In this document: piece by piece, positions 1-9,003 of the stretch
How the letters are laid out: each line of letters begins with the position of its first letter
Position numbering within the stretch: the first letter of the stretch is position 1
NCBI RefSeq assembly: GCF_030052815.1
Contig: NC_079510.1
Location: forward strand, 4,675,614 to 4,739,613
Direction of reading: 5' to 3'
Source of the DNA: Hevea brasiliensis
Lineage: Eukaryota > Streptophyta > Magnoliopsida > Malpighiales > Euphorbiaceae
Length of the DNA: 64,000 nt
Program-made: the position numbers and the translations under genes
The notes under the pieces: model-generated
The model's input: only the letters and a program-made list of their open reading frames with translations
What the model was told of the DNA's origin: nothing
The model's database searches: none

Positions 1-42
1 GTTCGCTTCGTTTTCTGCTCAGCAATAAATGCTCATTTTCCC

Positions 43-52
43 CTATATATAC
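43..52 (+). promoter_or_regulatory. Distal antisense TATA box, LTR copy A
   Basis: The sequence ctatatatac follows a GCAATAAATGC block (22-32). The same pair occurs in LTR copy B (18141-18148) and, on the other strand, in the outer LTR (37038-37046, with gcatttattgc at 37055-37065). Conservation across two diverged elements suggests function. No conserved reading frame lies directly downstream. Confidence 0.45.
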
Positions 53-548
53 TCCTGTCGACAGAGACATTTCTTTCATCTGATTTTCCTCTCTTCCTTT
101 CTTACTTTCCCTGTTCTAGCTGCTCCGGTGGAAGTTCTGGCTATAACTGTGGCTTTGATCTTTTTCCGATGGACTCCTTTACTCACCGACTGAAAATTTA
201 CGATCCCGGTGATCGAATGACCTTAACTGACGATGGTGAGAGGACTGGATTTGATCGATCTGTATTGCGGACCTTGGTTGTACCGATCTCGAGTCGCTCA
301 ACTGAGTTCATTCGGTTTCTCATCACATTGAGTGTTCCGACAGCGGTTTTCCTCCACATTGGGTGTTCCGACGGGTCGGTTTGGTGGTAACATCGGTGAC
401 GATGTCTCTCATTTTCATGGGATTAATAGTAACCCCATCTGTGCTGCACATCTATCCGATTTCAACAGTGGCCTCTGGTCAAACACGTCTTTTGATTCAC
501 CACGAGACTAGGCTTTGACATAGGCCTTTTAGATAGGATGTTCCACCG

Positions 549-780
549 GTCTCTAGAGATCGCCCAAATGATGTAATCCTAAAATGTAATCAGATCTCTA
601 GAGATCGCCCAAATGATGTAGTTAGACCTTTATTGTAATCCGATCCCTAGAGATCGCCCAAATGATGTATTTTATTTTCAATGCAATCCGATCTCTAGAG
701 ATCACAGAAATGATGTGATCCAATTTTAGTGTAATCCGATCCCTAGAGATCACCCAAATGATGTAATCCGATCTTTTGAA
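549..780 (+). repeat. 48-bp palindromic U3 tandem repeat, LTR copy A
   Basis: There are five units starting near 549, 593, 642, 689 and 737. Each has GATCYCTAGAGATC followed by gcccaaatgatgta. The form GATCTCTAGAGATC is a perfect 14-base palindrome. The array lies upstream of the proximal antisense promoter and recurs in copy B and, diverged, in the outer LTR. Confidence 0.85.
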
Positions 781-1021
781 AATAAAGACTTTATTTTGTC
801 GGTTATCATCTTATTATTTTTGCATTGATTATTTTCCGATCTCTAATGTGGTTATCCGATCTGGTTCTTTACCTGAATGACACTTAACTGATCCTTTATT
901 CAAAATATTTAACTTATTATGCCGATCTCCAATTAACCGATCTCTGAACATTCGGATATTTGAGAGAAGTGTCAGAACAGCTGTCGAGTCCCACCAATCG
1001 ATGCGCTGCCTAGAACCTCGT

Positions 1022-1051
1022 GAGCATTAAATGCTCGGACTAGTATAAATA
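1022..1051 (+). promoter_or_regulatory. Proximal antisense promoter (palindrome plus TATA), LTR copy A
   Basis: The palindrome GAGCATTAAATGCTC (1022-1036) is followed after 7 nt by TATAAATA (1044-1051), about 160 nt upstream of the antisense ATG at 1210. The same palindrome, the same 7-nt spacing and the same TATA are in copy B and in the outer LTR. Confidence 0.7.
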
Positions 1052-1209
1052 GGGGTGGGAGGGTTAGTCAGTTGTTCTCTCATTCCATTTTCAATCCCCT
1101 GCTCACAACTTCGAAATTCTCTCGTTTTCTCAAGTTCTTCCGACGCCGATCAGACTCCGGTAAGGGCTTTGATCCTCTTTTTAGTTTAAATTCTTTATTT
1201 CTTTTGAAA

Positions 1210-3116
1210 ATGAGCGGTGCCGAAAGTCAGAGAGCGGCGAGCCCTCCTTCCATTCAGTTCTCGTGGTCATCGTCTGATGAAGAAGAGGCGATCGAATAGC
1301 GTTCAACAAGAACCTCCCAGGGCCTCCGCTCCAACTCGGGGGCGGGTCATACCATCAAGGCTCGCACCTTCTTCAGGGAGAGAGACTCTCCCTATAGACG
1401 AGCTACAGTCGGTTCTTTGAGAATCCGATCTGCAATCGTTTAGCCAAGAATATAACATTCGGCCTGATTCGTACGAGCTAATCAAGTGCCACGGCGATCT
1501 TCGTGTCGATCACTCCTTCGAAGAGAATGACATGGTTATGGTGTACGAGGAACAATTAAAGGCCGGTCTTCGGTTCCCCCTGGATGACTTCTACAAGGAG
1601 GTCTTAAAACTTCACCGAGCGTGCATTGCTCAAATTCACCCTAACTCATGGCGGATCTTGGTAGCCTTCCGAGGCCTATGCCGAGCTAAGGGAATCAGAC
1701 CTATGGCTAAGGTGTTCGCCGAGTTGCACAGGCTAACTCGCCGAAAGGACGATGACCACTGGTTCTTTCAGGCGAAGCCTCATTGCGGGCTCTTTTCCGA
1801 TCTGCCCTCATCTCTCAAGAATTGGAAGAACCGTTTCTTCATCCTGAGGAGCAAAGATCCGAGCCGCTTTGAGGACTTCCCGCGCAGCTGGTGGTACCAG
1901 GGGCCCTTGCTTCCGAATCGCCTTACCCTGAGTGAAGAGGAAAGCTTAATAGTGATGGATCTGAAGAGTCAGGCCGCCACTCTAAAGTATTCCTGTCCAA
2001 ACGCGGTGACCGCCGAGCTGCACCATTGGACCATGCAGCTGATCACTGGCCAAGATCGTGAACTTCCGCTCTCTGACCTCGGCATTGGTATTTTCTATAT
2101 CTCAGATCTCAGGACCTTAGCGGTCTCACTGACCTTTTCTTTGTGCAGGTATGGCGGGTGGTGAGGGTTCTAGGAAGCGGAAGAAGGACAAAGAAATCTC
2201 CCGGAAAGTAAAGGAGATGAAGCGTTCGGAAATGCTTTGAACACCTGGTCGTGAACCTGGGGAAATACAAGGAGACCCGCCTCCACCTTCGGATCTGTCG
2301 ACCACTGAAGCTGTTCGATCTCCTCCTAGATCGGAAGAGCAGCCCCCTACTCTTTCAGTTGTTCCAAGGAAGGAAAGGGGGCCTTCTCAATCTTCTGGGA
2401 GGACCTCTTCTCGTGGCGCCCAAAAGTTAATGGAGTCCCTGAAGAATAGCCGGACCGTTCGGGAGAACCCCGGTTTTGCCCAAGTCTTGGGGGCTTCCAT
2501 CTTTCTTCGGGAGGATCGGGACAGGCTATCCTCGAGCAGCCTTGATGATATCTTGACTCACTCCATGAGTGCAGATGTGGAGTGCACAGTGAATCAGACC
2601 ATGGTTTGGGAAAAGGTCCAGCGTCTGGGTAAGGAGATCGGGAAGAAAAATCAGGAATTGGCTTCCCTCCGATCCCAACTCTCATCCGCTCGGGATTATA
2701 TATCTCAAGTTGAGGGACGGGCGAAGTACTACGAAGACAAGCTGGCCGAACAGACTCGTGTCCTGGATGAAAGGGATCGGGCCCTCGGAGAAGTCCAGGC
2801 GCTTCAGGCCAACGAAGCTGCCCAGGTCGCCCAACTCATCGAAGAGCTTAAGGAGAAAGACAAGGAGCTTAAGGCGAAGGATGAGGAGCTTAAGGAGAAA
2901 GACGAAGAGATGGTGACAGGGATAGCCGGGGCCTATGTGAATGCTCACAAGGACCTCTTGGCCGAACTCCAGAAGCGCTACCCTAAAGAGGACTTCTCCT
3001 GGATGGCCGACCTGGCTCCTGAGGGCGACGATGAGGACAGTGAGGAGGAAGCCGAGGGTGAGAGAGAGAGTGAGCAGAATGTAAATCAGGCTGGGGGTGA
3101 TCCCCCAGCCGAATAA
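1210..3116 (+). pseudogene. Antisense LTR gene, copy A (Transposase_28-like plus coiled coil)
   Basis: The unit is antisense to gag-pol. Exon 1 (1210-2087) encodes the family annotated in plants as 'putative gypsy type transposon' (Transposase_28); diagnostic stretches are HPNSWRILVAFRGLCRAKGI and GLFSDLPSSLKNWKNRFFIL. A 61-bp intron (2088-2148) is followed by exon 2 (2149-3116), which starts MAGGEGSRKRKKDKE, then has a long Glu/Lys coiled coil with repeated KEKDEELKAKDEEL-type units and an acidic tail ending at 3116. Lesions: a 2-nt loss near 1290, CGA to TGA at 1418-1420, and CGA to TGA at 2238-2240. Copy B is intact at all three places. 'Transposase_28' is a family label only; no transposase activity is known to me. 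The function is unknown. Confidence 0.75.
2088..2148 (+). other. 61-bp intron of the antisense gene, copy A
   Basis: The donor ATTG|GTATTTTC and acceptor TTTGTGCAG|GTATGGCG join as ATT-GGT-ATG-GCG, linking the Transposase_28-like exon in frame to MAGGEG. The intron is 61 bp with the same phase in all three LTR copies. Confidence 0.65.
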
Positions 3117-3705
3117 CTTGTACAAATTATGAAATGAAATGGAATGCCTCTTTGTTCAATGAATGGTTGTGATCGGAAAATTTTAAACCATTGTTTGTCT
3201 GAGTGTTTGATTGTATGAGCACAGCAAAACAAAAACTAAAGGCAATTATTAATCTAAGTATAAGAGATCGGAAAGCACAATAAGCATGAGATCGGTGAGG
3301 AAGAAATGCTGAATGGGACTTGATTAAAATTGAAAATTTAACTAACACTTAAAATTGGAATCCTTATTGGCGAACCAAAACCTTAACTTTTAAACTTTCG
3401 AAGAGAGATCGGCAATAAAGCGGTAAGAAAAGATCTAGTGCGGTTCATTTATCAGAATATACTTGACGGGTCCTGAGCTTCGACAATGGGTTTGAGAGAT
3501 CGGTAAGCGACAAACTGGTAAAGCTTTGACTGATGCGAAAAACTTTAACAATTTGTTTTAATTCTTTGCGGGGAGAGATCGGAAGTGTGATAGCCTATCA
3601 AAGAGGGATCGGAAATGTGATTAGCTGTCCGAAGGAGACTTAATACCGGGGATCGGTTCCAAAGTTTTATTGATTTTGGGGATCGGCCAAAATATGGTGT
3701 CGACA

Positions 3706-3720
3706 GCTGCCCCTCTTTAC
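3706..3720 (-). other. Polypurine tract of the inner element
   Basis: On the minus strand this reads GTAAAGAGGGGCAGC directly before the LTR start TGTCGACA. The outer element has the matching AAAGAGGAGCAGC directly before its 3' LTR. It primes plus-strand DNA synthesis in LTR retrotransposons. Confidence 0.88.
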
Positions 3721-3829
3721 ATAATTTCTATTAAAGGAAAAATTTCCGTGTAGGAATTATGTAAAGATTCAGACTCGTATTTTGGACGATTAGGCGTTCG
3801 AAGTTAACGACCTAGAAATTGGCAACGGA

Positions 3830-4735
3830 AGTTAGAATGCTTAGAAAATTAAAATCAACTTGGATCAAGAAACCAGAGGTTGATAGCAGGAAAATTAAAT
3901 TGCGGGAAAATAAAATTGCAAGAATTTAAAATCAACTTGGATCGAGGAACCAGAGGTTGATAACAGAAATGTAAATTGCAGGAAATTAAAATCAACTTAG
4001 ATCAAGGAACCAGAGGTTGATGGTGGAAATGTGAATTGCAAGAAATTAAAATCAACTTAGATCAAGGAACCAGAGGTTGATAACAGAAATGTAAATTGCA
4101 GGAAATTAAAATCAACTTAGATCAAGGAACCAGAGGTTGATGGTGGAAATGTGAATTGCAAGAAATTAAAATCAACTTAGATCAAGGAACCAGAGGTTGA
4201 TAACAGAAATGTAAATTGCAGGAAATTAAAATCAACTCAGATCAAGGAACCAGAGGTTGATGGTGGAAATGTGAATTGCAAGAAATTAAAATCAACTTAG
4301 ATCAAGGAACCAGAGGTTGATAACAGGAATGTAAATTGCAGGAAATTAAAATCAACTTAGATCAAGGAACCAGAGGTTGATGGTGGAAATGTGAATTGCA
4401 AGAAATTAAAATCAACTTAGATCAAGGAACCAGAGGTTGATAACAGAAATGTAAATTGCAGGAAATTAAAATCAACTCAGATCAAGGAACCAGAGGTTGA
4501 TGGTGGAAATGTGAATTGCAAGAAATTAAAATCAACTTAGATCAAGGAACCAAAGGTTGATGGCAGGAATGTAAATTACAGGAAATTAAAATCAACTTAG
4601 ATCAAGGAACCAGAGGTTGATGGTGGAAATGTGAATTGCAAGAAATTAAAATCAACTTAGATCAAGGAACCAGAGGTTGATGGTAGGAAAATTAAATTGC
4701 AGGAAATTAAAATCAACTTACAAGGCAAGTCTAAC
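3830..4735 (-). repeat. 60-bp tandem array between pol and 3' LTR, inner element, with 120-bp higher-order pattern
   Basis: There are about 15 units of exactly 60 bp sharing aaatcaacttagatcaagg and aaccagaggttga. Two unit types alternate: one with taacagaaatgtaaattgcagg, the other with tggtggaaatgtgaattgcaag. This gives a 120-bp higher-order repeat between about 3960 and 4560. The outer element carries the homologous, longer and simpler array at 31145-33235. Confidence 0.93.
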
Positions 4736-4849
4736 CTTGACACATGAAGTTCTTTCCCTGACGAAGTGTACTTAACAAGATACCGAAGGCCAATGATTAA
4801 TGGAGGAGAAGTTGTAAGACTTGACCTATGATCCCATTCCTTCGGATGC

Positions 4850-5407
4850 CCCTTGACTTTCTTCTTATTTTACGGAAAGCGCCCTTGCGGGTTTTCACTT
4901 TCTTTTCGTCTATTCGACCAGAACCGCCCTTTCGGGTTTTCACCTCTAGTTTTTTTTTTTTTTTTTGTGAAGGCCACTTCCTGCAAATCTCATAATAAAG
5001 TACGTGAGGTTATCAATTTTCGAATTCAAATCTTATGGCAAAAATTTAACTAATTAATAGCACATTAAACAAAGAGAAAGGATAGTATTAAAAGCGAGTG
5101 AACAGGAAAACAAAAGTAGAAGGAATAAAGTATGACTTTATTATGGCTTTAAGAAAAAAACAGGGATAGATTTTTGAAAGGGAAGGTACAAGGATAGATT
5201 TCACACAGTCCTTATAGTTGGTTTTGAAGTCTTTTAACTGCCATTATTTCAAGTTCTCTGAAGCCTCCTGTCGTAACGGTCTCCATCCTTAGTTTCATAC
5301 CCCCTTCCTTATTTCTCCATTTTGGTTCTTTGGATGCCCTTTCGGGTTTTCACCCCAAGTTTTTTTTTTTTTTAGGACGCCTTTTCGGGTTTTCATCCTT
5401 CCCTCAT
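4850..5407 (-). repeat. Short hairpin motifs downstream of pol, inner element
   Basis: No gene is seen. In element orientation, four copies of a short motif occur after GAAAA: CCCGCAAGGG (4882-4891), CCCGAAAGGG (4927-4936 and 5337-5346) and the variant CCCGAAAAGG (5380-5389). CCC-GAAA-GGG and CCC-GCAA-GGG would fold as short stems with GNRA-type loops. Poly-T runs lie beside them. The outer element has the same motif at 30304-30482. Confidence 0.6.
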
Positions 5408-6679
5408 TTATGTATAGTACCTCTTGACAGTGTCGGCATTCACAGGTCTCTGAAACTCTTCACCGTCCATTTGGGTCAAGATCAAGGCTCCTCCGGAAAA
5501 TGCCTTTTTAACCACATAGGGTCCCTCGTATGTTGGTGACCATTTGCCCCGTGGATCGTTTTGGTTTGACAGCACTTTCTTCAGAACTAAGTCCCCAGGT
5601 TGGAATTCGCGTGGGCGAACGCTTTTATCAAATGTCCTAGCCATTCTCCTCTGATATAATTGCCCATGACATGCCGCTGCTAACCTTTTCTCATCAAGCA
5701 AGTTTAACTGTTCCAACCTTGACTGGATCCATTCTGATTAATCAATCCCTGATTCCTTCAGAATCCTTAGGGAAGGGATTTCAACTTCAATGGGCAATAC
5801 TGCCTCCATGCCGTAGACCAGCGAGTATGGAGTTGCCCCGGTTGAGGTTCTCACGGAAGTTCGGTATGCGTGAAGAGCGTAGGGAAGCATATCATGCCAA
5901 TCCTTATAGGAGGCCGTCATTTTCCGGATTATCCTCTTTAAATTTTTGTTCGCGGCTTCTACTACTCCATTCATCTGGGGACGGTACGGGGAGGAATTGA
6001 GATGCCGGATTTTGTATTGATCACATAATTTCTGAATCTTCGGACCATTCAAGTTCTTGGCATTATCAGTGACAATTTCATTCGGGAGACTATGCCGGCA
6101 GATGATATTGCTTCTGAAGAATTTGAGAAACGTGTTCTGTGTGATGTGGGAGTATGACGTTGCTTCGACCCACTTGGAGAAATAGTCGATGGCCACAAGG
6201 ATGAATCTGTGCCCATTGGATGCCTTGGGATTGATGGGACCAATCACATCGATGCCCCACATTGCGAAAGGCCATGGTGAGACGAGGTTGAACAGCTTAT
6301 GAGGTGGCACATTTATTGGATCGGCATAGATCTGACACTTATGACATTTCCGAAAATACTCGATGCAATCTTTTTCCATTGTGGTCCAAAAATACCCACG
6401 CCGCATGATTTGCTTAGCCATCATATGCCCATTGGCATGGGTTGCGCAATTCCCCTCATGAGTCTCAAAGAGGATTCTCTTTGCTTCTTTTGCATCTACA
6501 CATCTCAATAATTCACCGTTGGAGCTCCTCTTGTATAGGGTTTCTCCACTAGGGAAGTATCCCAACGCTAATCTCCGAATCATCTTCTTTTCATTTTTGC
6601 TTGCCCTCGAGAATTCTGCAGTTCTCTGATGAGACCAGGATGTCATGATACCAGGGCTTTCCATCGGGCTCTTCTTCAA
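5408..6679 (-). pseudogene. pol: Integrase of the inner element (one stop, entered by frameshift)
   Basis: The ORF 6679-5738 carries an integrase with an N-terminal zinc finger (H74, H81 or H85, C112, C115) and a D144-D205-E241 triad with 35 residues between D and E (GIDVIGP, VTDNAKN, NGVVEAANK). A TAA at 5738-5740 interrupts the frame where the outer element reads DES. The same frame continues to 5408 with the C-terminal DNA-binding part (SEWIQSR, then EGPYVVKKAFSGG and VKRYYT). No chromodomain is present, as is usual for the Tat branch. It would insert the cDNA into chromosomes. The link from the RNase H frame is broken by a 2-nt difference near 6620. The family call is firm; this copy is probably inactive. 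Confidence 0.9.
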
Positions 6680-8396
6680 TCATGAAGCAATAAGCTGGCT
6701 CATCCCTTGCTTTGACCCTCAATGCTTGAGTTGTCTGCCCTTCTTCCATTTGAGCCATAACGGCCAGAGTAGCTAAAGCATCAGCAAATTGATTCTTGTC
6801 TCTGCTAAGATGAGTGAAAGAGACTTCTTCGAATTCCTTAATCAGCTCCAGTAAGTACTTCTGATATGGGATCAACTTGGGATCCTTAGTTTGCCATTCT
6901 CCCTTGACTTGATAGATTATCAGAGCCGAGTCTCCGTATACCTCCAACTTTCTGATTTTCATCTCGATAGCAGCTTGTAGACCCATCACACAAGCTTCAT
7001 ACTCTGCGACATTGTTGGTACAGTCAAACCTCAACTTGACAGCTATTGGGAAGTGCTTCCCATCAGGGGATATCAATACTGCTCCAATTCCATTACCTGA
7101 CAAATTGACAGCTCCGTCGAAATACATTTCCCATACATCGGCTGGCCCCCCTTCTTCGCAGTCTACTTCATTAATGTGCTCATCAGGGAACTCAAAATCC
7201 AGAGCTTCATAATCCTGGATAGGATTTTCTGTTAGGAGGTCAGCAATCACGCTACCTTTCACCGCTTTCCGGGTCATATAAACTATGTCATATTGGGAGA
7301 GTATAACCTGCCACTTGGCTATCCTACCTGGTACGAATGGGCTTTCAAATACATACTTGATAGGATCCATCCTGGAGATAAGCCATGTTTTGTGATTCAA
7401 CATGTAGTGTTTGAGGCGATTTGCTGTCCAGGCTAACGCGCAGCAAGTCTTTTCTAGGAATGAATACCTTGATTCACAATCATTGAACTTCTTGCTCAGG
7501 TAATAAATGGCCCTCTCTTTTCGGCCGGTATCATCATGCTGTCCCAAAACACATCCCATAGAATTCTGTTGGACTGCCATGTACAGGATCAGAGGCCTGC
7601 CTGCCACGGGCGGGACCAATACTGGTGAGTTTGACAAATACTGCTTGATTGTCTCGAAAGCCTTTTGACAATCCGAATCCCATTGGGTAGGGTTGTTCTT
7701 CCGGAGTAGTCTGAAAATAGGCTCGGCTTTGGCAGTAAGATTAGAAATAAACCTCGAAATGTAGTTCAGCTTTCCCAGAAAACTGCGCACCTCCCTTTCT
7801 GTTTTTGGGGATGGCATTTCTTGAATAGCTCGAACTTTGTCTGGATCTACTTCTATCCCTTTCTCGCTTACAATGAATCCCAACAACTTTCCCGATTTAG
7901 CTCCGAATATGCATTTAGCAGGGTTCAGCTTCAAGTGGTATTTCCTGAGCCTTTCGAATACCCTCCTCATCACCTGAACGTGGCTCTCTTCTCCCCTGGA
8001 TTTAATGATCATATCATCCACGTACACCTCCACTTCTTTATGTATCATATCATGGAATAATGTGACCATTGCGCGCTGGTAAGTAGCCCCGGCATTTTTC
8101 AACCCGAAGGGCATGACCCGATAGCAGAATACTCCCCATTGAGTGATGAAAGCAGTTTTATCCTTGTCTTCCTCGTCCATTGGGATCTGATTGTACCCTG
8201 ATGCCCCATCAATACATGAACACCTGCCCAATCCCGCAGCATTGTCAACTAACACATCAATGTGCGGGAGAGGGAAATCGTCTTTCAAGCTTGCTTTATT
8301 AAGGTCCCTGTAGTCAACGCACACTCTGACTCTCCCGTCTTTCTTCATTACCGGGACGACGTTAGCCACCCATTGGGGATATTTGACCACTTCCAA
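6591..8396 (-). CDS. pol: Reverse transcriptase with two RNase H domains, inner element
   Basis: A 601-residue open frame. RT runs from about residue 10 to 240, with motif A Asp63 and YVDD at 125-128. The first, retroviral-type RNase H (about 265-370) reads LYMAVQQ where an active enzyme has Asp, so it looks degenerate. A second RNase H (about 424-545) keeps an acidic set: D428 (YFDGA), E466 (NNVAEYEA), D490 (YGDSAL) and D540 (NQFADALA). A second RNase H is a hallmark of the Tat branch. The start shown is only the first Met of the frame. The true polyprotein enters from exon 8831 downwards, where a 4-nt shortfall near 8410 breaks the frame. The RT itself looks undamaged. Confidence 0.93.
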   Translation of the reverse strand: MEVVKYPQWVANVVPVMKKDGRVRVCVDYRDLNKASLKDDFPLPHIDVLVDNAAGLGRCSCIDGASGYNQIPMDEEDKDKTAFITQWGVFCYRVMPFGLKNAGATYQRAMVTLFHDMIHKEVEVYVDDMIIKSRGEESHVQVMRRVFERLRKYHLKLNPAKCIFGAKSGKLLGFIVSEKGIEVDPDKVRAIQEMPSPKTEREVRSFLGKLNYISRFISNLTAKAEPIFRLLRKNNPTQWDSDCQKAFETIKQYLSNSPVLVPPVAGRPLILYMAVQQNSMGCVLGQHDDTGRKERAIYYLSKKFNDCESRYSFLEKTCCALAWTANRLKHYMLNHKTWLISRMDPIKYVFESPFVPGRIAKWQVILSQYDIVYMTRKAVKGSVIADLLTENPIQDYEALDFEFPDEHINEVDCEEGGPADVWEMYFDGAVNLSGNGIGAVLISPDGKHFPIAVKLRFDCTNNVAEYEACVMGLQAAIEMKIRKLEVYGDSALIIYQVKGEWQTKDPKLIPYQKYLLELIKEFEEVSFTHLSRDKNQFADALATLAVMAQMEEGQTTQALRVKARDEPAYCFMIEEEPDGKPWYHDILVSSENCRILEGKQK

Positions 8397-8831
8397 GAAC
8401 CCGTCATCATTTGCTTGACTTCATCCCGAACCTTGAGCAGTGTGTCGGGATTCATTCTCCTTAGTTTCTGCTTCACCGGAATTGTTCCTGGGATTAAGGG
8501 AATTTTGTGCGTTACTATCTGAGGGTCCAAACCCACCATATCATCATAGCTCCAGGAAAACACGTCAAGGAATTCTTTAAGCAGACCGATCATATCTCCC
8601 AATTCCTCACTCTCTACTACCTTAAGTTCCCTTTTTACTTCTTCCGTGCCCAAGTTTATTGTGTGCGTCTCGTCTCCACAAGGCACGAGGGAGGGCTCAT
8701 CCTTTTCACCGTCTTCTTGTGTAAGTTCTTCCTCAGAGTCACTTGAAGTAATGGCAGTTATGGGGATTTCAAAATTAACCAGAGGGATTTCTGAGTTTAT
8801 TGCATTATTAGGTGTTAATTGATGGATGGTC
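8348..8831 (-). CDS. pol: N-terminal part of pol after the intron, inner element
   Basis: From the splice acceptor at 8832/8831 the frame is open and conserved with the outer element (TPNNAINSEIP, VNFEIPITAI, GDETHTINLG, then the pre-RT stretch FSWSYDDMVGLDPQIVTHKI and VRDEVK). It then runs out of frame into an irrelevant tail ending at 8348. A 4-nt shortfall near 8405-8415, relative to the outer copy's QYDAGFLEVVKYP, separates it from the RT frame. Confidence 0.8.
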
Positions 8832-9003
8832 CTGGATGAATAAAGAATAGAACATGTTATAAGGATGGAAGAAAGAAAGTGTTGGATTTAAAAATGCGCT
8901 ATCAATTCATTAATATTAATGCCATAAGAAAAGGTCCATTTACAGTATTACACTTGTCACCATGGACAAAGTGATCAAGTGTAGATAACCAGAGGTACTT
9001 TAC
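8832..9003 (-). other. 172-bp intron between protease and RT, inner element
   Basis: The donor CTCGA|GTAAAGTA overlaps the protease stop codon (TAA at 9000-9002), and the acceptor is TTCATCCAG|GACC. Splicing removes the stop and fuses protease to pol in the same frame. The outer element has the matching intron (26669-26852). A spliced intron at this place is known for Ogre elements. An unspliced transcript would give Gag-Pro only. Confidence 0.78.

Larger units (their letters stand above)
1..3705 (-). repeat. 3' LTR of the inner element, partial (mostly U3)
   Basis: This stretch matches 18100-21805 almost base for base by eye and in the same orientation. It ends at tgtcgaca (3698-3705), which on the minus strand is the LTR start TGTCGACA next to the polypurine tract. 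The window starts inside U3, before the sense TATA box is reached. It contains the antisense coding unit (1210-3116), the antisense TATA boxes and the 48-bp palindromic repeats. Differences from the other LTR are clustered rather than even (about 373-500, 1285-1300, 2430-2600 and 3360-3460). Confidence 0.93.

Noticed and set aside
169..390. Open frame of 73 residues in the LTR (and the longer form at 18127-18543)
   Set aside because: It is nearly identical in A and B only because they are LTRs of one element. The diverged outer LTR keeps some DNA similarity but not the frame.
1532..2164. Active DNA transposase suggested by the family label Transposase_28
   Set aside because: The label is historical. 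I see no DDE or other catalytic signature, and the unit sits antisense inside LTRs of a retrotransposon.
2682..3125. 147-residue minus-strand frame (also 20776-21219)
   Set aside because: Opposite strand of the Lys/Glu coiled-coil coding region; the Leu-rich look is an effect of the reverse complement of GAG/AAG codons.
3830..4735. CRISPR-like regular repeat
   Set aside because: There are no unique spacers; whole 60-bp units repeat, in a plant retrotransposon.
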